Shown piece after piece: positions 8,610 to 17,057 of a DNA stretch of 64,000 nt. The position numbers and the translations under genes were made by a program. Origin of the DNA: JAOBAU01 sp034667465 (lineage in GTDB: Bacteria > Acidobacteriota > Thermoanaerobaculia > Gp7-AA8); NCBI GenBank assembly GCA_034667465.1, contig JAXDJV010000013.1, forward strand, positions 124,001-188,000. Direction: 5' to 3'. The first letter of the stretch is position 1, and every line of letters starts with the position of its first letter. The notes beneath the pieces were generated by a model. The model made no database searches and was not told the origin of the DNA. It saw only the letters and a program-made list of their open reading frames with translations.

Positions 8610-9046
8610 AGCAGATCTCGGAACTGATCGAAGGACGTCCTCTCATTCATGCGGACATCGGCGACAACGTGCGCACCGTGGCGAGGAAGATGAGCGACCG
8701 CAACATCGGTGCGGTGGCGATCCTCGAAGGAGGAAAACTCGTCGGCCTTTTCTCCGAACGCGATCTGATGACGCGCGTCGTCGCCGCCGGGCTCGATCCC
8801 GATGACACCGCAGTCTCCGCGGTAATGACGAAGAACCTCGTGGTCGCCGATCCGATCGACGACGTCAGCTCCGCAGTGCAAAAGATGCATTCGCTCGGCT
8901 GCCGCCATCTGCCGGTCGTCGATCACGGCAACCTGCTCGGGATGATCTCGCTGCGCGATCTGATGCAGCTCGATTGCGATGCAAGCCGCGATCGCGCGAC
9001 GTTCTTGCGCGAGCTGGTTACGTACAGCCCCGATTACGACTCGTAA
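8606..9046 (+). CDS. Two-CBS-domain protein
   Basis: 146 residues made almost entirely of a CBS pair (about 8-60 and 70-130). Seen are the repeated patterns VGLFSERDLMTRV and LGMISLRDLMQLD plus the preceding hydrophobic strands. Stand-alone CBS pairs bind adenosine nucleotides and serve as energy-status sensors; the partner is unknown. The ATG overlaps the sthA stop, so a link with NAD(P) metabolism is plausible. The gene ends directly at the palindromic repeat at 9048. Confidence 0.88.
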   Translation: MKQISELIEGRPLIHADIGDNVRTVARKMSDRNIGAVAILEGGKLVGLFSERDLMTRVVAAGLDPDDTAVSAVMTKNLVVADPIDDVSSAVQKMHSLGCRHLPVVDHGNLLGMISLRDLMQLDCDASRDRATFLRELVTYSPDYDS

Positions 9047-9047
9047 C

Positions 9048-9142
9048 GTCATCCCGAGCGTAGCGAGGGATCCGGGGGGGGCGGGGTACGAAGGAGTAGC
9101 GTGCCCCACCCGGCCCGGATCCCTCGCTACGCTCGGGATGAC
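9048..9142. repeat. Long perfect palindrome with GTCATCCCGAGCG ends
   Basis: The first 28 bases (9048-9075) are exactly reverse-complementary to the last 28 (9115-9142), with a G-rich centre. The outer units (GAGCGTAGCGAGGGATC) belong to a widespread type of bacterial intergenic repeat. It lies between convergent genes, so it may act as a bidirectional terminator hairpin, and it also supplies the last codons and stop of the minus-strand gene ending at 9127. Confidence 0.85.
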
Positions 9143-9366
9143 GGGGTTGTGCGCATCACGATCCGCGGCGAACCCGCGGTCACGTGCACGCCCGGCTGCA
9201 GGTCGAATTCATCACCGTTGCCGGCGCCAAGCAGCAGGAACAACCGCGCGATCTCTTTCAGCGCCGAGGGCGATCCTTCGATGATGACGTTCGCGCCGTC
9301 ATGCGTCACGGTCACCGGCGCTTTCGCGAGCCCTTCCAGAGCCATCATTGCGAGCTCGACGTTCAT
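9127..9366 (-). CDS. Small protein of unknown function, C-terminus inside a repeat
   Basis: 79 residues, no recognised family. Predicted as a compact alpha/beta protein: an opening helix (VELAMMALEGLAKA), two strands (VTVTHDGANVIIEG) and a helix (SALKEIARLFLLLGAG). Its ATG overlaps the stop of the PTPS-like gene by 4 bases, which supports real translation. The last residues (PSSRA and stop) are encoded by the arm of the palindrome at 9048-9142, so the original end has probably been replaced by repeat insertion. Confidence 0.6.
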   Translation of the reverse strand: MNVELAMMALEGLAKAPVTVTHDGANVIIEGSPSALKEIARLFLLLGAGNGDEFDLQPGVHVTAGSPRIVMRTTPSSRA

Positions 9367-9773
9367 TCGTCTTCTCCCCGATAGACCACGCTGTTCTTCT
9401 CGGTTTCCTGCAGCACGATTTCGTGCAACGTTCCCTGATCGATGGCCGGCGCCAGCTCGTGCCAGAACGCGCGCGCGAGGTTTTCCGCGGTCGGAATCAC
9501 GCCCTGCAGAAAATCGACGTCTTCATTCAGGTTCGTGTGATCGACGCGATCGGTGACGCGGCGGCGCACGATGTCCTTCAGCTTTTTCAGGTCGATGACC
9601 ATTCCGGTTTCCGGATCGATCTTTCCCTGCACGCTGACGGTGATCACGTAGTTGTGGCCGTGCCCTTTCGGGTTGTCGCACTTCGCGTAGATGCGGCGAT
9701 TCCACTCCGCGTCGTACTTCGGATTGTTCAGACGATGCGCCGCCGAAAAAGTCAGCCGGGCCGTGACGATCAC
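9363..9773 (-). CDS. 6-pyruvoyltetrahydropterin synthase family protein
   Basis: 136-residue zinc enzyme of the tetrahydropterin/queuosine precursor family. Zinc ligands His13, His38 and His40 (GHGHNY) and catalytic Cys32 in KCDNPKGHGHNY are visible, with DHTNLN in the middle and ETEKNSVVY near the end. The CDNPKGHGHNY and ETxxNxVVY forms are closer to animal-type PTPS than to QueD. It may make 6-pyruvoyltetrahydropterin or 6-carboxytetrahydropterin; sequence alone does not decide. Overlaps the pseudokinase gene upstream and the small gene downstream by 4 bases each. Confidence 0.88.
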   Translation of the reverse strand: MIVTARLTFSAAHRLNNPKYDAEWNRRIYAKCDNPKGHGHNYVITVSVQGKIDPETGMVIDLKKLKDIVRRRVTDRVDHTNLNEDVDFLQGVIPTAENLARAFWHELAPAIDQGTLHEIVLQETEKNSVVYRGEDE

Positions 9774-12631
9774 AGCACCACCTTCGCGAGCGCCGCGCGA
9801 ATCTCTTGCTGCTGTTGCTGCAACATCAACCGAATCTTTTCGAAGCCGGCATCGCTCTGCAGGTAACGGAAGAGTGGATGCGTCAACACATAGCTCGCTG
9901 TTGGCTCCTTGCGAGCGATCGCGTTCTCGAGCGCGGTGAAGACCGTCTTCGAATCGGCCGACATCGCCGCGATCTCGGCGACGCTCGTCCAGTAGTCATC
10001 GCCCGGCGTCGACGCCGTGCGCGCCAGTTTCAGCTCCGCTTCCGCATCGGCTTTCGCGCCCGACTGCGTCGCGATGTACGCCTTGAGGATGTGATAGCCG
10101 TAGTTCGGATCGAGCTCCTGCAGTTTCTGCAGCTCGATGTCGGCAATCGGCATCGCATGACGGAGTACCGAGATGCGTCCGATCTTGAGCGCCAGCGCGG
10201 CGTTGCGCGGCACGTTCACTTCAACGTCGTAGTACTTGTCGCCCGCCGCGTCGAGCTTGCCGGCGGCCGCGAGCAGATCGGGCTCGTGCGATCCCACCTG
10301 TGCCGGCGGCAGCTTCCGAAGGCGTGTGAGCGCGGCGCGGAACTTGTCCTCATCGCCGGCCGCCGCCGCGTATCTCGCCAGCGTATTCAACGCCTCGGCG
10401 TCGTTGCGATCGCGCTGCAGGATCGCGTCATAGGTCGCAAACGAATCGGCGATCTTCCCTTCCATCAGCGACGCACGCGCAAGACGGCGCGCGGCGGCGA
10501 TGTTCGTCGGATCGAGCGCGAACACCTGCCGCGCCGCGTCGACTGCATCCTTCTCTTTCCCCTGCGCGCTGAAGAACTCCAGCGCGAGGAGCTGCGCCGG
10601 AAGAAACTTCGGATCGGCTTTCATCGCTGCACGAACCGACGCGTCAGTCTTCGCGTTGTCGTGCGCCACGTTCGCGGCGACGGCATCGGCATACGACTCG
10701 TACGCCGCCGGCAGCGCCGCTTCTCGCGCCGGCAGCTTCAGCTCCGTCGAGATCGTTTGCAGCACTTTCGTGATCGCGCTCGCGGCATCAGGCGCGGGAA
10801 TCGGCGCGTCTTTGCCGCTGACGATTTCCGCGCCCGCGGCGCCGGTGCGCAGCGTTGCGGTGAACGGCGTCACGTCCGCGCCGGCCTTGTCGGCAACGCG
10901 AACTTCGGGATACGTGCCGAGGATGCCGGCGACGGCGAGAGAGATCGCTTTGGCGCGATCGGCGAGCGCCGGATCGGCAGCGCTCACGCTCACCTGCACT
11001 TTGCGCGGCGTCGCAGCGGTCGCAGGCGGCAGCGGCGCGGGACCTTTGTGCACGACAGCCGTCGTCCCTTCCCGCGGCTTCGGCCGGAAGATCACGAATC
11101 CGAGGACGAGGACTGCCAGCACCCCGAAAACGACCGCGAGGATGCGCGTGCGTTGCTTCTTCTTCTGTTCGGCGGCGTATTGCGCATCGGCGATGGCCGC
11201 TTCGGCTTCGGCCGCTTCAATCTCCGCGGTCGTTTCCTCCGGCGGCAGCGGCACGACGACATCCGGATCGGGATCGACGATCTGATAGAGCTTCATCCCC
11301 GCGCGCGCGCCGGCGTCGCGGAATCGCAGCGTGCCGCGGCCGCGCTTCAGAAAGTCTTCCGTGATGAAGAGTTTCATCGGCGGCAGTTCCGACAACAGTC
11401 CGCTCGCGCGATCGACCGGCTCGCCCGAGATGCCGCTGTCGGTCACGGTCACGCTGCCGGCGTGCAACAACATGCGCACCTGAAGCGGATCGCCGTCCTG
11501 CTGCGCGGGCGAGAAATCGAACTCCCCTTTTCGCGCCGCTTCGACCGCGTTCTCGACGCTCGGCAGCTCCGCGAGCATCCGCTTGCCGAATGGATCGACG
11601 ACCGCGCCGTCGAAGAGATAAACGGATTCGCCGAGGATCTGCTGCATGCGCGCGGCCGCTTTGGTCGCGATCGCGGGATCGGACGCTGCGAGCTCGTCGT
11701 AGTTGGCGACGTCGGCGACGAACAGCAGCGCATCGCGCGTCGTCGACTGCGCGACCGGCGCGACGGTTCCGCTCTTCGCCAGCTCCTGTGCGAACTTCTG
11801 CGCGTCGGGCTCGACCTTCCCGATCTCCTCGAGCATCGTCTTCGCGTCTTTGTGACGACGGTACGGATCCTTGAAGAGACAGCGCCCCATCACCGCCAGC
11901 ACCTGCGGATCGATGTCGGGCCGCGCCGCTTTCGGCGACGACGGCTGTCCTTCGAGAATGCGCTGCGCGAGCTCGGTTGGGTTCGAGCCGGTGAACGGCA
12001 GTCTGCCCGTCCCGAGTTCATACAGCACGACGCCGATCGACCAGATGTCGGCCTGCGGCGTCACCGCTTCGCCGCCGATCTGTTCCGGCGCCATGTACGC
12101 GATCGTGCGCGAATCGCCGGCGCGCTGCTGAAACACCGCCTGGGAATCGCGCTTCATCAGGTTGTTGACGTTGAGGCCGCCGAGCCGCACCTGCCCCTGC
12201 GACGTCACCATCACCGAATCGCCGTTGATGTTGAGATGCGTCAGGTCGCGAGCGTGCAGCAGCTTGATGACGTCGACGAGCTGCCACGCGATGCGGAAGA
12301 ACTCCGTCCGATCGGCCGGCTTCGTTTTCGCGAGTCGCGACAGCGGCTGGCCGTCGACGAGATCCATCGCCATCAGGAGCACGTCGCCCGCTTCGGCGAT
12401 CTCGATGATGTTGACGAGAAACGAGTGATAGAGCGCGGCGCCGATGCGAACGTCGCGGATCAGCGACTCGCGTTTGAACGAATCTTTCGGCAGCTGCCGC
12501 GTCAGGATTTTGACGGCGACGAGCTTGCCGCTGCGCGTATCTTCGGCCGACCAGACCGTCGGGCCGATGCGATCGGCGAGACGGTAGTGAAGCAGTGAAG
12601 CTCCCGGAGCAACCGGGTCGATGGACGACAT
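9770..12631 (-). CDS. Membrane protein with degenerate kinase domain, degenerate cyclase domain and TPRs
   Basis: 953 residues. Residues 15-275 follow the Ser/Thr kinase fold: Lys41 in VAVKIL, APE (181-183), DIWSIGVVLYELGTG. However, the catalytic loop HRDLKPxN reads HLNINGDS (catalytic Asp is Asn134) and DFG reads GLN (metal Asp is Gly152). Residues 300-452 resemble a class III nucleotide cyclase: FVADVANYDEL keeps one metal Asp (307), but the GDG turn is FGK. A proline/acidic linker, one membrane helix (497-515) and TPR-like helices (about 620-950) follow. The intracellular part therefore looks like paired non-catalytic domains. TATAAT lies 7 bases before the ATG. Confidence 0.85.
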   Translation of the reverse strand: MSSIDPVAPGASLLHYRLADRIGPTVWSAEDTRSGKLVAVKILTRQLPKDSFKRESLIRDVRIGAALYHSFLVNIIEIAEAGDVLLMAMDLVDGQPLSRLAKTKPADRTEFFRIAWQLVDVIKLLHARDLTHLNINGDSVMVTSQGQVRLGGLNVNNLMKRDSQAVFQQRAGDSRTIAYMAPEQIGGEAVTPQADIWSIGVVLYELGTGRLPFTGSNPTELAQRILEGQPSSPKAARPDIDPQVLAVMGRCLFKDPYRRHKDAKTMLEEIGKVEPDAQKFAQELAKSGTVAPVAQSTTRDALLFVADVANYDELAASDPAIATKAAARMQQILGESVYLFDGAVVDPFGKRMLAELPSVENAVEAARKGEFDFSPAQQDGDPLQVRMLLHAGSVTVTDSGISGEPVDRASGLLSELPPMKLFITEDFLKRGRGTLRFRDAGARAGMKLYQIVDPDPDVVVPLPPEETTAEIEAAEAEAAIADAQYAAEQKKKQRTRILAVVFGVLAVLVLGFVIFRPKPREGTTAVVHKGPAPLPPATAATPRKVQVSVSAADPALADRAKAISLAVAGILGTYPEVRVADKAGADVTPFTATLRTGAAGAEIVSGKDAPIPAPDAASAITKVLQTISTELKLPAREAALPAAYESYADAVAANVAHDNAKTDASVRAAMKADPKFLPAQLLALEFFSAQGKEKDAVDAARQVFALDPTNIAAARRLARASLMEGKIADSFATYDAILQRDRNDAEALNTLARYAAAAGDEDKFRAALTRLRKLPPAQVGSHEPDLLAAAGKLDAAGDKYYDVEVNVPRNAALALKIGRISVLRHAMPIADIELQKLQELDPNYGYHILKAYIATQSGAKADAEAELKLARTASTPGDDYWTSVAEIAAMSADSKTVFTALENAIARKEPTASYVLTHPLFRYLQSDAGFEKIRLMLQQQQQEIRAALAKVVL

Positions 12632-12638
12632 GGAGCGA

Positions 12639-12644
12639 ATTATA
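12639..12644 (-). promoter_or_regulatory. -10 TATAAT immediately before the pseudokinase gene
   Basis: A perfect TATAAT lies on the minus strand with 7 bases between it and the ATG at 12631. It overlaps the end of the upstream biotin-carrier gene. This suggests independent, leaderless expression of the pseudokinase gene. No good -35 box was found. Confidence 0.45.
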
Positions 12645-13139
12645 GAGGTGCGACGTGCAGGAGGTCCGCGCCGGCTTCCACGGTTTGCCCCGCGATGACG
12701 AAGATCTCGTCGACCGTGCCGTCCGCGGCGGCGTGAATCTCGTTCTCCATCTTCATCGCTTCGAGGATCATCACGCCCTGTCCTTTGCGGACGATGTCGC
12801 CGGAGCTGACGAGGATGCGAACGATGCGGCCGGGCATCAGCGCCTTGATCACACCGCCGCCGCCCGCTTCATCTTCGCGGCGTCCGCGCTTGAGTGAGAG
12901 CGGGTCGGTGATGTCGACGTAGAACGTCGAATCGGCGAGCGTGACCTGATGCGTGTTTCCCTCGCGATGATGCGTGAGCGAGAACTGCGTGCCGTCGGCG
13001 AGCCGCAGCGAGCGCAGCGCCGGACCGGCATCGGCGAGATCGGCTTCGATCCAGCGATCGCCGAGCTTCACGCGATAGCCGCTGCCGTGACGCTCGACGA
13101 CGACTTCGATGTCGTTGCCGTCGTATCGCGCGATCAGCC

Positions 13140-13143
<4 letters not shown>
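12640..13143 (-). CDS. Biotin carboxyl carrier protein
   Basis: 167 residues. The C-terminal 70 form a biotinyl domain with the lipoylation-type motif EAMKMENE, biotinylated lysine Lys131. The N-terminal half is a beta-rich region like that before the carrier domain of propionyl/methylcrotonyl-CoA carboxylase alpha chains. It overlaps the biotin carboxylase gene by ATGA, so the two polypeptides form a split version of a carboxylase alpha subunit. No carboxyltransferase gene is in the window, so the acyl-CoA substrate is undetermined. Confidence 0.92.
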
Positions 13144-14642
<1,499 letters not shown>

Positions 14643-14650
14643 GGCGCGCG

Positions 14651-14656
14651 ATTGTA
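14651..14656 (-). promoter_or_regulatory. -10 TACAAT before the biotin carboxylase gene
   Basis: TACAAT on the minus strand is 8 bases from the GTG start at 14642, predicting a leaderless transcript. It lies 9 bases from the oppositely oriented TACGAT at 14666, so the two divergent promoters overlap and could compete for polymerase. Confidence 0.4.
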
Positions 14657-14665
14657 CAGCGCTGG

Positions 14666-14671
14666 TACGAT
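14666..14671 (+). promoter_or_regulatory. -10-like TACGAT before the unknown gene at 14679
   Basis: TACGAT ends 7 bases before ATG 14679, the short-leader arrangement seen repeatedly here. If transcription starts at that ATG, the alternative in-frame ATG at 14670 would not be on the message. Confidence 0.35.
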
Positions 14672-14678
14672 GCGCCGC

Positions 14679-15011
14679 ATGACTGACGGAACTCCCACCG
14701 CCTCGATCACCGAACAAAGGCAGCAGCTCATCTCCGGAGTCATCGAGACGCTGATCACCGATTTGAAAAGCGGCACCGGCGACAAAGACCGCCGGCGTCA
14801 GGTCGAAGAGTGGCTGCGCACGCTCGCGGAGAAATATCCGGAGTTCAAAATCGAAGTCGGCCTGCGCGATTACTACCTCGCGGAAGCGCAGCGGCTGCGC
14901 ATCGAGTTCGATAAAGCCGAGGAGCTGGCGGACAAGTTGTCGCTGGCGCGGAACATCGAAGGCTTTCTCGATCGCGCGGCGGATTACGACAGGCGCATCG
15001 CGGAGCGGTAG
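14679..15011 (+). CDS. Small helical protein of unknown function
   Basis: 110 residues, highly charged and almost wholly alpha-helical, with no signal peptide or membrane segment. Recognisable stretches are QQLISGVIETLITDLKSG and RRRQVEEWLRTLAEKYPEFK. No domain recognised. The start at 14679 was preferred over 14670 because of the TACGAT box. Its TAG is followed at once by the ATG of the DinB gene, so the two are probably cotranslated. It is divergent from the biotin carboxylase gene. Confidence 0.65.
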   Translation: MTDGTPTASITEQRQQLISGVIETLITDLKSGTGDKDRRRQVEEWLRTLAEKYPEFKIEVGLRDYYLAEAQRLRIEFDKAEELADKLSLARNIEGFLDRAADYDRRIAER

Positions 15012-15503
15012 ATGATCGGCGACCTGTTCGCGCACATGGAGTGGGCGGACGCGCGCGTCTGGCGCGCGGTGGTCGAAGCGGACGCGTTCAGCGATCAGAC
15101 GCTGCGCGAGAAACTGCATCACATCCATCTGACGCAGCGCGCGTTCTATGTCGTCTGGACCGGCGGCGTGCTCGAGCTGCCGTGGAAACCGTTCGACACC
15201 GCGGCGGAAACGATCGCGTGGGCGCGCGGCAATTACGCCGAGCTGCTTCCGTATGCCGCGAATGCGACGGAGCTCGAACGCGTCATCGAGTTTCCGTGGG
15301 CGGCGCGGCTCGTCGAGGCGTTCGGAACGCCGGCGCCGGTCACGCTGCGCGACACGTTCGTTCAGCTGCCGAGCCACAGCACGTATCACCGCGGACAGGT
15401 GAACATGCGGCTGCGCGAGCTCGGACACGAACCGCCGCTCGTCGATTACATCGCGTGGCTGTGGCTTGGGCGGCCGACGCCCGAGTGGCCCGCAATCGGG
15501 TAA
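15012..15503 (+). CDS. DinB-family four-helix protein
   Basis: 163 residues of the DinB/YfiT putative metal-dependent superfamily. Metal-ligand histidines occur at the expected places: His8 (FAHMEWAD), His37 in the HHIHLTQRAF helix and the HSTYHRGQVNMRLRELG helix. The end PLVDYIAWLW is typical. Members include thiol-dependent transferases; many have unknown substrates. Zero-base spacing to the preceding small gene. A long palindrome begins 27 bases after the stop. Confidence 0.85.
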   Translation: MIGDLFAHMEWADARVWRAVVEADAFSDQTLREKLHHIHLTQRAFYVVWTGGVLELPWKPFDTAAETIAWARGNYAELLPYAANATELERVIEFPWAARLVEAFGTPAPVTLRDTFVQLPSHSTYHRGQVNMRLRELGHEPPLVDYIAWLWLGRPTPEWPAIG

Positions 15504-15529
15504 AGCGTCCAAAAATCAGCCGCAATTCG

Positions 15530-15553
15530 GTATTTCGACACATATCGAAATAC
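15530..15553. promoter_or_regulatory. Perfect 9-bp inverted repeat upstream of the secreted-subunit cassette
   Basis: GTATTTCGA and TCGAAATAC flank a 6-base centre. The element sits in a 157-base AT-rich gap, about 107 bases upstream of the first gene of the cassette. Its length and symmetry fit an operator for a dimeric regulator; a role as terminator of the DinB gene is less likely because no T-run follows. The rest of the gap holds AT-rich promoter-like sequence but no clear hexamer pair. Confidence 0.55.
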
Positions 15554-15660
15554 AACCTTATTCATAAATTCCAGTGAACACTGCACTTAACACTCCTGCC
15601 TCTTGTGGCCCGCAACGTGAGTTGAGCCGGAGCACGCAAGCAGCAACAAAGGAGAACCAA

Positions 15661-16188
15661 ATGAATAAGGCAATCATCGGTTGTTTCATCATCGCAGCGA
15701 TCGCAGCGCCGTCGTATCTGAAAGCGCAGGACACGGCATCCGGCTTACTGACCGTCACCGGTACGGTCGTCAGCTCGATCAGCCTGACGATTGATTCGGC
15801 GGGCGGCACGTTCTCCGGCGGCGGAACTGCCGCGGCCACCTCCGATCTCGGCTCCATCAGCAAGTTCGGCGCGTTGCCGACCTCCTTCACACGAGCGACG
15901 ACCGCCACCGACTGGACGCTCTCATCGAGCATCGGCGTGACCGTGACGAAGGCGAACAGCATCAGCACCGCCTACACGCTGAACGCGAAGCTCGCCTCGG
16001 CGCCCGCCACCGGCGTCGTTTGGAAGGTGCATGCCGTGACGCTCAACGCCGCGACCGTAAGCGCGCTGACCGCGGCCGCTGCATGGGGCTCCTCGCCTAC
16101 CTACGTCTGGAGCATTCAGATTCCTGATTCTCTGCCGACGGCGTCGCCGATCGACAACGTCATCCAGTTCTCGGCGATCTCCGGCTGA
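15661..16188 (+). CDS. Secreted beta-rich protein, candidate surface-fibre subunit
   Basis: 175 residues beginning at ATG 15661 after AAAGGAGAACCAA; the open frame extends upstream without a better start. A signal peptide (to about KAQD) precedes a Thr/Ser/Ala/Gly-rich, cysteine-free mature chain of alternating beta-strands (LLTVTGTVVSSISLTI and similar). Size and composition resemble structural subunits assembled by chaperone-usher systems, but no signature was recognised. It is followed by a strong hairpin and then by an Ig-like secreted protein and a large beta-barrel protein, which suggests that it is their substrate. Function inferred from context. Confidence 0.65.
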   Translation: MNKAIIGCFIIAAIAAPSYLKAQDTASGLLTVTGTVVSSISLTIDSAGGTFSGGGTAAATSDLGSISKFGALPTSFTRATTATDWTLSSSIGVTVTKANSISTAYTLNAKLASAPATGVVWKVHAVTLNAATVSALTAAAAWGSSPTYVWSIQIPDSLPTASPIDNVIQFSAISG

Positions 16189-16205
16189 TTCGTTCGATAG
16201 GAGCA

Positions 16206-16248
16206 CTCGTGCCGAAGCAGCGGAAACGCTCCTTCGGCACGAGCTTTT
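16206..16248 (+). terminator. Strong hairpin with T-run between subunit gene and downstream genes
   Basis: CTCGTGCCGAAG pairs with CTTCGGCACGAG (12 bp) around an inner AGCG-GAAA-CGCT stem-loop, then CTTTTGA. It lies 17 bases after the subunit stop and 30 bases before the next gene, with no new promoter evident in between. Such a position fits an attenuator that lets the first gene be expressed far above the following two. Confidence 0.7.
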
Positions 16249-16277
16249 GAGCCGGCCGGACGATTCGGGGAGATTCA

Positions 16278-17057
16278 ATGACGACGACGATGGAACGAAC
16301 GCTGTTTGCCATTCTGTTCACCGCACTCGCCGCGACACGCCTCCTCCCGGCGGCCGAATCGATGTCGGTTTCGCCGTCAGAGGTAACGCTGCGCGGTGAT
16401 GTCGGACAGACGACCACGCAGACTCTCTCCTTCACGAACAACACGTCGCGCTCTTTGTCGTTCGCGATGATTGCGCAGGACGCGGTCGTCCGTGACGGCA
16501 AGCGCTCGTATGTCGAAGCGGGCACGCAGCCGGGAAGCATCGCCGCAACCGCTGCATTCTCGCCGAACGCTTTCACTGCCGCACCGGGAGAGACGGTCAG
16601 CATCAATGTGACCGTCACGATTCCTCCGCGGTCGGCGGTGCGCGCCGTCGCAATCATGTGCTCGGGCACGACGGAATTCGCCAGAGGACCGATGCGGATG
16701 ACTGCATCAATCGGCACGCTTCTCACGTTTGCGCTCACAGGCGATGAAATCGCGGGAACCGTGTCGCCGCTGCTCATTCATCTTCCGACGGCGAGCTCGA
16801 ACTTCGTCGCCGTACAGCAGGTTGCAAACAGCGGGACGGAGCCGATCGTCGCAAGCGGGATGCTGGTGATCCTCAATGCGGCAGGTGCTCTGATCGGCAA
16901 ACAGGCAATTCCGGGATGGCGCATGTTGCCGGGTGAGCAAACGGATATCCGCGTGCAATACGACGGCAACCTCGCGTCGGGCCGTTATCAGGCGCTCACC
17001 ACGTACGACCTGACCGAAAAGACGCTCACGTCCACCGCGGAATTCACCGTGAATTGA
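16278..17057 (+). CDS. Secreted Ig-like protein, candidate periplasmic chaperone
   Basis: 259 residues. A signal peptide (to about LLPAAES) precedes two beta-sandwich-like halves. The first has the pattern MSVSPSEVTLRGDVGQTTTQ then LSFTNNTSRSLSFAM and PGETVSINVTVTIPP, similar to the first Ig domain of pilus chaperones and related surface-binding domains. The second half (about 160-259) is also strand rich. Key chaperone residues cannot be assigned confidently. Its stop TGA overlaps the TTG start of the next gene, so barrel and Ig protein are coupled. Chaperone function is an inference from neighbours. Confidence 0.6.
   Translation: MTTTMERTLFAILFTALAATRLLPAAESMSVSPSEVTLRGDVGQTTTQTLSFTNNTSRSLSFAMIAQDAVVRDGKRSYVEAGTQPGSIAATAAFSPNAFTAAPGETVSINVTVTIPPRSAVRAVAIMCSGTTEFARGPMRMTASIGTLLTFALTGDEIAGTVSPLLIHLPTASSNFVAVQQVANSGTEPIVASGMLVILNAAGALIGKQAIPGWRMLPGEQTDIRVQYDGNLASGRYQALTTYDLTEKTLTSTAEFTVN

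Noticed and set aside
9363..9773. Calling the PTPS-like gene queD
   Set aside because: Its CDNPKGHGHNY and ETEKNSVVY motifs are closer to animal-type PTPS and no other queuosine gene is nearby, so no symbol was given.
9806..12598. 930-codon plus-strand open frame
   Set aside because: It is exactly antisense to the pseudokinase gene, Arg/Gly-rich, lacks a family match and ribosome site, and arises from GC-rich third-position bias.
14643..15512. 290-codon upstream extension of the biotin carboxylase frame
   Set aside because: It runs antisense through the DinB gene and the 14679 gene; the family N-terminus begins at GTG 14642.
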